Below, piece after piece: positions 1 through 5,881 of a stretch of DNA of 7,015 nucleotides. The translations under genes were made by a program, and so were the position numbers. Numbering within the stretch: the first letter of the stretch is position 1; the number at the start of each line of letters is the position of its first letter. The notes beneath the pieces are model-generated. The model saw only the letters and a list, made by a program, of their open reading frames with translations. It was not told the origin of the DNA and made no database searches. Origin of the DNA: Desulfobacteraceae bacterium (GTDB taxonomy: Bacteria > Desulfobacterota > DSM-4660 > Desulfatiglandales > B25-G16); assembly GCA_030669265.1 (NCBI GenBank), contig DAOVDY010000037.1, forward strand, positions 1-7,015, read 5' to 3'.

Positions 1-603
1 ACTAAGGCGGAAGTGTTACACTGGCTTGGGAAAGCATACCAGAAAAAAGCTATGAATTATTGGATAAAGGTAGTGTCTAAAGATCCAAACTCCGAAGAAT
101 CGAAGGCAATTTTTGATAGAATGAGGCCTGAGGTAAAACGATTTGATCTTTCACAATATCAGCCTCCTGTTTTAGCAATAGATTTTATCTTAGGATTCCG
201 AGATGAATTAGAGCCACAGACCGCGGTGTGGATTGAAGATAGAGATGGCAACTTTGTGAAAACTATCTATGTCTCTGGGTTCAGTGGACATGTCAAAGAA
301 AGGGAGGTTAGACTACCCAAATGGGCGAATTCATCGAAGTTCGTTGATGTTGATGCAGTGACTGGTGCAAGCATAAATGTAGGGCATCATATCTTTGTCT
401 GGGATTTGAAGGATAGTTTGGGCAGAAGAGTAACAGCAGGGAAATATGTCGTGAAAGTGGAGGTGGCCTATTGGCCAAGTATGCAATATCAATTAGTCTC
501 GGCTGCTGTTAACCTGGAAGAAAAAGGAGATCGAATATTAGTCGAGCAAGGAAAATTTATACCATATTTGGAAGTTAATTATTTCCCGGTAAGAGGAAGG
601 TAG
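1..603 (+). CDS. TPR-like / DUF2271-like protein, 5' end outside window
   Basis: The reading frame is open from the first base, so the gene begins upstream; 200 codons are visible. A GTG at 13 is in frame but lacks a ribosome-binding site and falls inside a TPR-like helix, so it is unlikely to be the start. Visible residues 5-45 (WLGKAY, then DPNSEES) resemble the end of a tetratricopeptide repeat. Residues 60-170 resemble the periplasmic DUF2271 domain: AVWIEDRDG near 75-83, VDAVTGAS near 117-124, VWDLKDSLG near 133-141 and AGKYVVKVE near 146-154, the last two like the FlgD-type Ig strand pattern. The biochemical role of DUF2271 is not known; the related proteins are predicted to be exported. 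Any signal peptide would lie outside the window. The next gene starts 188 bp downstream, so co-transcription is not evident. Confidence 0.75.
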   Translation, partial: TKAEVLHWLGKAYQKKAMNYWIKVVSKDPNSEESKAIFDRMRPEVKRFDLSQYQPPVLAIDFILGFRDELEPQTAVWIEDRDGNFVKTIYVSGFSGHVKEREVRLPKWANSSKFVDVDAVTGASINVGHHIFVWDLKDSLGRRVTAGKYVVKVEVAYWPSMQYQLVSAAVNLEEKGDRILVEQGKFIPYLEVNYFPVRGR

Positions 604-729
604 GTGTTTTGTATGTGCGACGTTTTAAGTCTCTGCTCGGCTTGTCGCAAAGAACTTGGCCTTCTGAACTTGTCTCTTTGGAACGCCAGAACTATGTGAG
701 CGGTTAGGTTATGATGGTTTAGAAAAAAT

Positions 730-757
730 TTGAAATAGTAGACGTTTTTAAGATACT
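730..757 (+). promoter_or_regulatory. Possible sigma70-type promoter upstream of the DUF2846-like lipoprotein gene
   Basis: TTGAAA (730-735) is followed after 16 bp by GATACT (752-757), four of six matches to TATAAT. Predicted transcription would begin about 28 bp before the ATG at 792. This is a consensus match by eye in AT-rich DNA, so it is weak. The rest of the 604-791 gap holds only a possible 6-bp stem (TGCGAC 616-621 with GTCGCA 644-649) around a 22-nt loop and without a T tract. Confidence 0.25.
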
Positions 758-791
758 GTCAAATAGTCAACTTTTAACAAAGGGAAGCATT

Positions 792-1358
792 ATGAAGAAT
801 TATTTAAGAATTGTTCTGTTCGTTATTCTGATATTAATTGTTGGTTGTGCTGGATCAAGCCAATACATGGTTAAAACCACACCGATAGGGGGGCCATCAC
901 CTGGCAAAGCGCTTGTTTATTTCATGAGACCGTCAGGCTTTGGTTTTGCTATAAATTTCCAGATATGGGATAATGATGATTTTATTGGTCTAAGCCAAGC
1001 AAAGTCATATTTTGCATATCAGTGCGATCCTGGCAGGCATCTCTTTATCGGTATAGCAGAAAATAAGAGAGGTGTTGAGGCTGATCTCGAGGCTGAAAAA
1101 TCCTATTATATCATTACACAGGTCAGGATGGGCGGATGGCGTGCTCGAATGGCTTTTATCCCTGTTACACGCGGCTCTGAATTCTGGGATAAAGTGGAAG
1201 CATATAAGACGGAACTGAATTCTATTGCACCTAAGGAAGAAGAGCTTGCAAAGTGGGAAGCCAAGAAAAAGGCTAAGACACAACAAATCATTAGTTTCCT
1301 TGAAACAGCGGAAGGGAGTAAATATGTCATACCGCTGGGCAAGGAAGATGGAAGATAA
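792..1358 (+). CDS. DUF2846-like lipoprotein
   Basis: 188 residues. The ATG at 792 is preceded by AGGGA (781-785) and opens directly into a lipoprotein signal: two charged residues (K2, R6), a hydrophobic run, and the lipobox I-V-G-C with the modified cysteine at residue 19. Alanine at +2 does not match the inner-membrane retention signal, so an outer-membrane anchor is likely. The body resembles DUF2846: residues 40-48 read ALVYFMRPS, a short IWDNDDFIG turn follows, then CDPGRHLF near 79-86 and KSYYI near 104-108. The C-terminal 45 residues are rich in Lys and Glu and probably form a helix. The family's function is unknown; the fold is expected to be a small beta-rich domain in the periplasm. 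No clear terminator follows; the 261 bp to the convergent gene at 1620 contain nothing I can support. Confidence 0.75.
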   Translation: MKNYLRIVLFVILILIVGCAGSSQYMVKTTPIGGPSPGKALVYFMRPSGFGFAINFQIWDNDDFIGLSQAKSYFAYQCDPGRHLFIGIAENKRGVEADLEAEKSYYIITQVRMGGWRARMAFIPVTRGSEFWDKVEAYKTELNSIAPKEEELAKWEAKKKAKTQQIISFLETAEGSKYVIPLGKEDGR

Positions 1359-1619
1359 GGAAAAACGGTCTTCTAGAAATCAGTTTGTTTTCTCGCTTTC
1401 AATTGTATTTTAGAAAGGCTTCTATTGTACGAGGGATTCGTGAGTGTTTGTACACAGAATGGACAGCATCGTACTTCCCCGGTTCATAGACTGCGTGCCA
1501 AATACTTGAAAATAACGAAACTTCATCTTACATCTGCTAATCACAATATCAACTTTTGGGATGTGAGGTCAAATCAGGAGCTGGTTTTAGTTCATTTTGG
1601 CAGCCGTTACCGAGCTGGA

Positions 1620-2108
1620 TCAAGATTCTTCCTCCCAGGGACTTGTCCCATCCTCAATATAAAGAGGTGACTCCAAATCATACATATACATTGTTTTGTC
1701 ATCAACTGCTTTGATGACCGCATGACCCCAGGCAAAAAACAGATATCCATAGAATTGGTCATCTGGTCCCAAGATCCTCCAGAGTCTTGGATCAAACTGA
1801 ATGTAGGTTCGAATCCAACCGATGAGTTCTAACAATGTTTCCTTATCTTCTACCTTGATCCATTTATCGCCTATCAGGGTTGTGTCGTCATTTTTCGGAT
1901 CAAACATGATACCCGCTGCCGTTTCAACAGATAGTCCAGCATAATAAATGGTGTAATCCTGCCAATTCTTTTCTAATTCTTGAAGGCTGACCTTCTCCTC
2001 TTGCCTGGATAGTACCCTGATTTTCCCATAGCTTTTAAGCCATGAACACCCATAGATGAGAAATAAAGAGATAAAACCGAAAATTGTCAGATATATATAT
2101 TTTTTCAT
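1620..2108 (-). CDS. Hypothetical lipoprotein
   Basis: 162 residues if the ATG at 2108 is the start. It has AAGG nine bases upstream and begins MKKYIYL, a normal signal-peptide opening; the in-frame TTG at 2132 would only add eight polar residues. The signal ends at L-I-Y-G-C, placing the lipid-modified cysteine at residue 21; tyrosine at -2 is less usual. The mature part is soluble-looking, with a Lys/Glu-rich stretch at about 30-45, an acidic middle (FDPKNDDTTLIGDKWIKV) and an aromatic segment (DDQFYGYLFFAWGHAV, about 116-131). I do not recognise the family. It is convergent with the lipoprotein gene ending at 1358 and divergent from the kinase-like gene at 2443. It appears to be monocistronic in this window. 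Confidence 0.75.
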   Translation of the reverse strand: MKKYIYLTIFGFISLFLIYGCSWLKSYGKIRVLSRQEEKVSLQELEKNWQDYTIYYAGLSVETAAGIMFDPKNDDTTLIGDKWIKVEDKETLLELIGWIRTYIQFDPRLWRILGPDDQFYGYLFFAWGHAVIKAVDDKTMYMYDLESPLYIEDGTSPWEEES

Positions 2109-2157
2109 GTTCTTTTGCCTTATTCTATTCAATGAGTGAAAATTATCCTGCCTACCT

Positions 2158-2185
2158 ACAATACAAAAGCCCTGGAAAGGTACAA
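2158..2185 (-). promoter_or_regulatory. Possible promoter for the minus-strand lipoprotein gene
   Basis: Read on the minus strand, TTGTAC (2185-2180) is followed after 16 bp by TATTGT (2163-2158). This would give a leader of roughly 45 bases before the ATG at 2108. It is a hexamer match by eye only. Confidence 0.25.
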
Positions 2186-2217
2186 TAATTTCTTTTAAAC
2201 TTTCATATTATTACTTC

Positions 2218-2229
2218 AAGAGATCTCTT
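2218..2229. promoter_or_regulatory. 12-bp perfect palindrome between divergent genes
   Basis: AAGAGATCTCTT is a perfect inverted repeat lying between the divergent lipoprotein gene (start 2108) and the kinase-like gene (start 2443). Its position would suit a dimeric regulator acting on either side. No matching second copy was seen in the gap, and a palindrome of this size can arise by chance in AT-rich DNA. Confidence 0.2.
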
Positions 2230-2316
2230 TATTATTTCAGAAAAACGATGGATACGGGATTCAGATCAAAAACAGGTGAGCATGGGCATAATATGTATGC
2301 AGGCATTATTGTCATA

Positions 2317-2322
2317 TATAAT
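2317..2322 (+). promoter_or_regulatory. Perfect TATAAT -10 box
   Basis: TATAAT matches the -10 consensus exactly and lies 121 bp before the ATG at 2443. No good -35 hexamer sits 16-18 bp upstream (the sequence there is near TGTATG). It may serve the kinase-like / formyltransferase / SCP2 gene group, giving a leader of about 115 bases. AT richness lowers confidence. Confidence 0.3.
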
Positions 2323-2336
2323 AGGAGAAAGATTAA

Positions 2337-2384
2337 ATGACTCAGTCGAATATCCATTTATTAGCACTATCATTCAATTCTTGA
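2337..2384 (+). CDS. Possible 15-residue leader ORF
   Basis: ATG at 2337 is preceded by AGGAG (2323-2327) at nine-base spacing and encodes MTQSNIHLLALSFNS before TGA at 2382-2384, 58 bp upstream of the kinase-like gene. There is no run of one amino acid that would suggest classical attenuation. If transcription started from the TATAAT at 2317, the AGGAG would lie at or before the start site, so the two calls compete. Existence as a translated peptide is speculative. Confidence 0.15.
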   Translation: MTQSNIHLLALSFNS

Positions 2385-2413
2385 TTATTTTCAATAAGAA
2401 ATGCTAAGTTAAA

Positions 2414-2423
2414 ATTGATCAAT
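2414..2423. promoter_or_regulatory. 10-bp palindrome abutting the ribosome-binding site of the kinase-like gene
   Basis: ATTGATCAAT is a perfect palindrome seven bases upstream of the strong AAGGAGG (2431-2437). A protein bound here, or a short stem in RNA, would be placed to affect initiation at 2443. There is no other support. Confidence 0.15.
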
Positions 2424-2442
2424 ACAAAAAAAGGAGGGGATA

Positions 2443-3738
2443 ATGTCTGAAGGAAAGACAGCCTCAAGTCTTAGACTCATACAGGAAGCAGATATAAAAG
2501 ATAAAGTGGTGCTCATTAGAGTTGATCATAATACAGTCAAAAAAGGAGGAATAAAAGACACTACAAGGATTGACGCAAGCCTCGGTACCATCTTCAATGT
2601 TGTTTCAAGAGGTGGAAAGCCAATCTTAATGACCCATATTGGAAGGCCGAGGGATAAAAAAACCGGAAAGATAAACTGCTTGCCTGATAGATCAGTAAGT
2701 CCGATTGTTGCGTATTTAGAGAAAAAATTGCGGATAAAGATTGAGGTTCCAGACTTTAGTATCCACCCTGAAACTGGAATAACCAATATTGATAGATCTA
2801 TTTGGGCGTCTATTTTACGCCTGAGAGAGGGTGCGATAGGGGCTATCTATCTTCCGAATATAAGGTGGTTTCAGGGAGAACAGACAGACGGACCAGAACG
2901 CAGCAGACTTGCCAGGAAGTTGGCAAGCCTCGCAGGTGTTTATGTAAATGATGCCTTTGGCTCATGGCGACCTCATACTTCCACCTTTGATATTACAAAA
3001 TATCTTCCTTCTTATGCGGGTTTTTTACTACAAGAGGAGATCAAAAACCTTGAAAAGGTTCTTAACCCCACTAGACCTTTTTTAGCGATAGTGGCCGGGA
3101 CTAAATACGATACAAAGATTGGTCCTTTGAAAGAATTATACAAAAGGGTAGATCATTTGATTTTAGGCGGAGTTATGTATAACACCTTTCTGTCTGCGAA
3201 ATATGGCATAAACATTGGTGCCGTTCCAAAAGAAGATATTGATCTTGCTCAAGAGTTTGTTCGTTTGGATAAAGGAAAAGGAAAGATAGCAGAGCTCCCA
3301 CTACTTGTAGAATCCGAAAATCTTGGGGAAAGGAAAAAAGGAAAAATAAAAACCATAGCTGTTAAAAATTTCCGGAAAGGGGAGAGATATAATTACATCC
3401 TCGATGCTGATCCAGACTCATTTCATGACAGTCTTATCTTAGATATAATTCAATCGGCCAAAACCATCCTTGTTAATGCAGTGATGGGTCTTATTCCTCA
3501 CTTTCGGGAGGGCTCAAAGGCCCTTTACAAGGCAGTAGATGGAAACAGGCAGGCCCTGAAACTATACGGAGGGGGTGATACCATTGAGGAATTAAAATAT
3601 TCATGCCCTGGTATATATATGAAAGGCCTGGACAATCCTAAATGTTATTATTTTACAGGTGGGGGAACGGTTCTTAAGGCGTTAGAGGAAGGAAGCCCCT
3701 TTAAAATCGGACCTGTAGAGCGACTCTTAAAAAGATAA
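2443..3738 (+). CDS. Divergent phosphoglycerate-kinase-family protein
   Basis: 431 residues, longer than the usual 390-400 of PGK. The start has AAGGAGG at 2431-2437. The two-domain PGK layout is complete. The N domain has RVDHN (26-30; usually RVDFN), DTTRI (39-43), THIGRP (64-69; usually SHLGRP), LPNIRW (137-142; usually ENVRF) and NDAFGSWRPHTS (169-180). It thereby keeps R26, D28, N30, R42, H65, R68, R141 and R176, the positions that hold 3-phosphoglycerate. The C domain keeps the two lysines in AGTKYDTKI (K221, K225), GGVMYNTF (242-249), GGGDT (376-380) and FTGGG (404-408). The nucleotide site is altered: the WNGPMGVFE motif reads VNAVMGLIP (344-352), losing Trp, Pro and the ribose-binding Glu. 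A Lys-rich stretch near 275-303 is extra. It could be a weak PGK, a kinase for another carboxylate, or non-catalytic. There are no GAPDH or triosephosphate isomerase neighbours; a formyltransferase-like gene follows after 5 bp. Confidence 0.85.
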   Translation: MSEGKTASSLRLIQEADIKDKVVLIRVDHNTVKKGGIKDTTRIDASLGTIFNVVSRGGKPILMTHIGRPRDKKTGKINCLPDRSVSPIVAYLEKKLRIKIEVPDFSIHPETGITNIDRSIWASILRLREGAIGAIYLPNIRWFQGEQTDGPERSRLARKLASLAGVYVNDAFGSWRPHTSTFDITKYLPSYAGFLLQEEIKNLEKVLNPTRPFLAIVAGTKYDTKIGPLKELYKRVDHLILGGVMYNTFLSAKYGINIGAVPKEDIDLAQEFVRLDKGKGKIAELPLLVESENLGERKKGKIKTIAVKNFRKGERYNYILDADPDSFHDSLILDIIQSAKTILVNAVMGLIPHFREGSKALYKAVDGNRQALKLYGGGDTIEELKYSCPGIYMKGLDNPKCYYFTGGGTVLKALEEGSPFKIGPVERLLKR

Positions 3739-3743
3739 CTATA

Positions 3744-4547
3744 ATGACAATTACACCAATCTTTGATCCTCAACTAATGGGCAGGGTCATGAGGATCGCT
3801 GCCTTTATGTCGGGCTCAGGAACCAATGTTATCCGCCTGCTTGAAAGAGAAAAGGAACTGGAGCAGAAGCCAGGTGGGACTCCCTTTAAAATTATCTTCA
3901 TCTTTAGTGACCGCTCTGATGGTAGCTCAGCAGGGGAAAAAATTGCCCTTGATAAAGGAATCCCCTACTTCAGTTACGATATAAGAAAATTCTACTCCCT
4001 AAAAGGATTAAAGAGGACTGCCTTAACCCAGGCAACTTTATCAGCCAGGAGGGAGTTTGACTCTGTGGCCTCTCGTTTGATCAAGGCCTTTGATATAGAT
4101 ATAATAGCCCTGGCAGGATATATGAGTTATCTCACATTACACAGATGTGTCAATGTACATCCAGCTGATCTTTCTATCCTTACATCCGATGGAAAAAGGA
4201 AGTATGTGGGCGATTATGCAGTGGGAGATGCAATAGCCAATGGAGAAACCTCTCTACGTTCCTCAACCATCTGGATAGATGCAGGGGTAGATACTGGTCC
4301 CATCTTGATGGTCTCAAATGCCCTTAAGGTAAAATTACCTTTTTCCTTACCAGATCTACTTAAAGACAGAGAAGCCTTTGAAAAAGTGGTCGATGAACAC
4401 CAGAAGCGCCTTAAAGAGTTAGGTGACTGGAGGATTTTCCCTCAAACAGTAGAGATGATAGCAAGGGGGCGCTTTTCCATAGATGAAGATAATAATGTGT
4501 ATGTAGATGGACAACCTGTTCCTAAAGGTTATCGGCTTGAGGAATAA
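3744..4547 (+). CDS. PurN-like formyltransferase-family protein
   Basis: 267 residues from the ATG at 3744, against about 200-215 for PurN (10-formyl-THF:GAR formyltransferase). No clear Shine-Dalgarno precedes 3744; coupling to the kinase-like gene, which stops 5 bp upstream, could start it. PurN proteins usually begin just before the first strand, so the ATG at 3789 (MRIAAFMSGSGTN) is a credible alternative. Seen: the phosphate-loop motif GSGTN (24-28), ALAGYMSYLT (122-131), N137 and H139 in NVHP, and GVDTGPI with D183. These correspond to the catalytic Asn, His and Asp of PurN. The C-terminal DGQPVPKGY resembles the PurN tail. Differences: about 17 extra residues near 80-105 (KFYSLKGLKRT), and the SLLP-x-x-x-G substrate loop after HP replaced by ADLSILTSDGKRKYVGDY. 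Formyl transfer from a folate is plausible; the acceptor is unknown and probably not ordinary GAR. Confidence 0.85.
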   Translation: MTITPIFDPQLMGRVMRIAAFMSGSGTNVIRLLEREKELEQKPGGTPFKIIFIFSDRSDGSSAGEKIALDKGIPYFSYDIRKFYSLKGLKRTALTQATLSARREFDSVASRLIKAFDIDIIALAGYMSYLTLHRCVNVHPADLSILTSDGKRKYVGDYAVGDAIANGETSLRSSTIWIDAGVDTGPILMVSNALKVKLPFSLPDLLKDREAFEKVVDEHQKRLKELGDWRIFPQTVEMIARGRFSIDEDNNVYVDGQPVPKGYRLEE

Positions 4548-4603
4548 GCCTGAAAGAATAAAAAGCAGGATAAAGGGATTTTTTATTTAAATAAGGAGAG
4601 AGC

Positions 4604-4930
4604 ATGACCATAACAAATGTCAAAGAGGTTTTCACCAAGATGTCAGAGATTTTCAACCCTGGTGCTGCACAGGGATTAAATGTAGCCTTCCAGTTCGATA
4701 TCACTGGAGATGGCGGAGGAAGCTGGAATATTGGGATCAAGGATAGTGTTTGTCAAATTCAGGAAGGTACTCATGAGGTGCCAACTGTAACATTAACGAT
4801 GTCCTGTGAAACATGGCTTGCCATGGTCAATAAGGAGCTAAACGCCATGCAGGCTTTCATGGGAGGTCAGCTCAAGGTCAGTGGAGACATCATGCTGGCT
4901 CAGCGGGTTCCAGAACTATTTCCGTTCTAA
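4604..4930 (+). CDS. SCP2 sterol-transfer family protein
   Basis: 108 residues, the normal length of a stand-alone SCP2 domain. The start is fixed by AAGGAG about nine bases before the ATG. Family features: an N-terminal helix with FNPGAAQGLN (17-26), the strands QFDITGDGGGSW (30-41) and IKDSVCQIQEG, TLTMSCETWLAM (63-74), and the C-terminal MQAFMGGQLKVSGD (83-96) ending LFPF. SCP2 domains form a hydrophobic tunnel that binds lipids or fatty acyl-CoA; in bacteria the partner is seldom known. It is 56 bp after the formyltransferase-like gene on the same strand, with no hairpin terminator between them, so co-transcription is likely. A transposon-like repeat begins within 10 bp of its stop codon but leaves the coding sequence whole. 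Confidence 0.9.
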   Translation: MTITNVKEVFTKMSEIFNPGAAQGLNVAFQFDITGDGGGSWNIGIKDSVCQIQEGTHEVPTVTLTMSCETWLAMVNKELNAMQAFMGGQLKVSGDIMLAQRVPELFPF

Positions 4931-4931
4931 A

Positions 4932-4939
4932 GATGTTTT
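4932..4939. repeat. Target-site duplication, left copy
   Basis: GATGTTTT, two bases after the SCP2 stop codon. It is repeated identically at 5242-5249 on the far side of the 302-bp element. Confidence 0.65.
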
Positions 4940-5241
4940 GTAACTACTCAGGTTGTCGGGTTCACCGTTTAAGCCCGCCCTGGCGCGACTTATTTATTAT
5001 AATCTGTTGCCACTGTAATATCTTAGTAACTATTTATGTTGAACAATAACCTGACCAATCAGGTCTGGGCCAGGGGTTCAAGGTTGACATCCATGCAATA
5101 CAGCATGGCTTGTGGCAAGAATCGGATGAACTCCTAATTTATCTTCAAATCGAAACCAAATACTTTAGGTCGATGATTCGACAGTATTTTATCTCTCTAA
5201 CCTCGAACTGTGAACCTTGAACTTTGAACCTGAGTAGTTAT
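4940..5241. mobile_element. MITE-like non-coding element, 302 bp
   Basis: The ends are inverted repeats: TAACTACTCAGGTT at 4941-4954 and its exact complement at 5227-5240. The outermost base pair (G4940, T5241) is mismatched. The octamer GATGTTTT lies directly outside both ends in the same orientation (4932-4939 and 5242-5249), as expected of an 8-bp target duplication. The interior has no ORF. It contains further inverted matches, nested within the ends: GGTTCAC 4959-4965 with 5210-5216, and GTTCAAGGTT 5076-5085 with 5213-5222. It also has small hairpins (ACCTGA/TCAGGT 5049-5064; GTCGA/TCGAC 5169-5182). An 8-bp duplication and a left end starting GTAA fit the IS66 family, but that link is inference. 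It would depend on a transposase elsewhere. Confidence 0.7.
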
Positions 5242-5249
5242 GATGTTTT
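5242..5249. repeat. Target-site duplication, right copy
   Basis: GATGTTTT, the same octamer and orientation as 4932-4939, immediately outside the right inverted end. Confidence 0.65.
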
Positions 5250-5365
5250 TTATCACACTTCAATTCCACTAATATGCATAATTTTTCAACGAGAACTCGC
5301 GTGATCCCTTGTCCACAAAAAAGGAATATGGGAGATCCCTATTACGGTGATATTATGAGATGTAG

Positions 5366-5563
5366 CTAGTCTCAGCACCAGAGCGATCCTGCATGGTGAG
5401 TGATCAGGTCACCTATGATGCAGGCCAGATTCATGGGAGATTTGGTTACCTAAGAAAATATTTGGTTGAAAGACTTTGCCGGGACAACCGAATCCTTTCT
5501 ATTGGCGGCTGGACCACAGAAATTATGAAGGAGGTCATATCAAAGTATATTTTGGAGAGATAA
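5366..5563 (+). pseudogene. 3' remnant of an acyl-CoA dehydrogenase gene
   Basis: This frame is open from after TAG at 5363-5365 to TAA at 5561-5563. It encodes VTYDAGQIHGRFGYLRKY, then VERLCRD, then LSIGGWTTEIMKEVISKY, ending ILER. That is the C-terminal end of an acyl-CoA dehydrogenase, normally close to Q-I-H-G-G-x-G-Y, VERLYRD and IGGGTTEIMKE. Two family-conserved glycines are changed (HGG to HGR, GGG to GGW) and the rest of the protein, some 300 residues, is missing. In-frame stops at 5348-5350 and 5363-5365 close the frame upstream, and no good start or ribosome-binding site is present. The 5250-5365 stretch before it gives no recognisable dehydrogenase sequence in any plus frame. These enzymes use FAD to oxidise acyl-CoA; the fragment cannot. 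It fits the neighbouring fatty-acid/acyl-CoA genes and marks decay. Confidence 0.7.
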
Positions 5564-5692
5564 GTCTTCTTTAAAAGTGAGAATAGCTCACATTGTAAGA
5601 TGAGTACTTCCTGGTAAAAAAAATTGATTGACCTATCAATTAACAATAAATATACTTAGCCCTGATTTTATTTCACCTACATTAACCCTTTA

Positions 5693-5729
5693 GTAAAAGG
5701 TTAGTTATTAAAAAAATAATACCTTTTAC
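5693..5729. other. AT-rich hairpin before the livK remnant
   Basis: GTAAAAGGT (5693-5701) pairs with ACCTTTTAC (5721-5729). After a two-base bulge, GTTATT (5704-5709) pairs with AATAAT (5715-5720) with one G-U pair, leaving a five-base A loop. No T tract follows directly, so it is a poor intrinsic terminator. It may be an old terminator or repeat end between the two gene remnants. The stretch 5564-5692 before it holds no other feature I can support. Confidence 0.35.
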
Positions 5730-5881
5730 CGAGAATCCTGCTTGTTTTTATCTTAATCATTCCATCTACTATCGGAGCCAAAGCAAAGGTAAGTGGGGTG
5801 CCAGACATCGATGTGGTGATTGGCTGGACCACTACCCTTTCACGACCGAAAACCAATTGGGCCAAAGCCCCTAAGTTTTGA
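5720..5881 (+). pseudogene. 5' remnant of a LivK-type ABC substrate-binding protein gene
   Basis: The frame runs from after TAA (5717-5719) to TGA (5879-5881). It encodes a signal-peptide-like RILLVFILIIPSTIGAKA, then VSGVPDIDVVIGWTTTLS and RPKTNWAKAPKF. Periplasmic binding proteins of the LivK/Peripla_BP_6 family begin their mature part with a strand like I-x-I-G-x-T-x-P-L-S-G-P. Here P and G are changed (TTTLSRP), there is no ATG or ribosome-binding site, and only about 50 of the usual 370-400 residues remain. The end touches the livG gene, exactly where a binding-protein gene would be expected. The call rests on a short match plus position. An alternative is a small exported peptide, which the missing start argues against. 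Confidence 0.55.

Noticed and set aside
13..603. GTG at 13 as the true start of the first gene
   Set aside because: No ribosome-binding site is visible, the frame is open to base 1, and the TPR-like segment begins before it.
616..649. TGCGAC/GTCGCA stem after the DUF2271-like gene, considered as a terminator
   Set aside because: The loop is 22 nt and no T tract follows, so the structure is too weak to call.
1225..1413. Plus-strand 62-codon frame inside and past the DUF2846-like gene
   Set aside because: It is a shifted frame of the real gene, with a Lys/Arg-rich composition typical of such shadows.
1425..1670. Plus-strand frame of 81 codons with a TTG start
   Set aside because: TTG start, no recognisable domain or signal, and its 3' end overlaps the convergent lipoprotein gene. 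It looks like a chance open frame.
4522..4740. Minus-strand 72-codon frame across the SCP2 start
   Set aside because: It is antisense to two well-supported genes and has no family features.
5616..5641. AATTGAT/ATCAATT stem followed on the minus strand by a T run, like an intrinsic terminator
   Set aside because: The stem is only 7 bp with one G-C pair, and there is no minus-strand gene upstream for it to end.
5446..5646. Minus-strand 66-codon frame
   Set aside because: It lies antisense to the acyl-CoA dehydrogenase remnant, which explains the sequence better, and it resembles no known protein.
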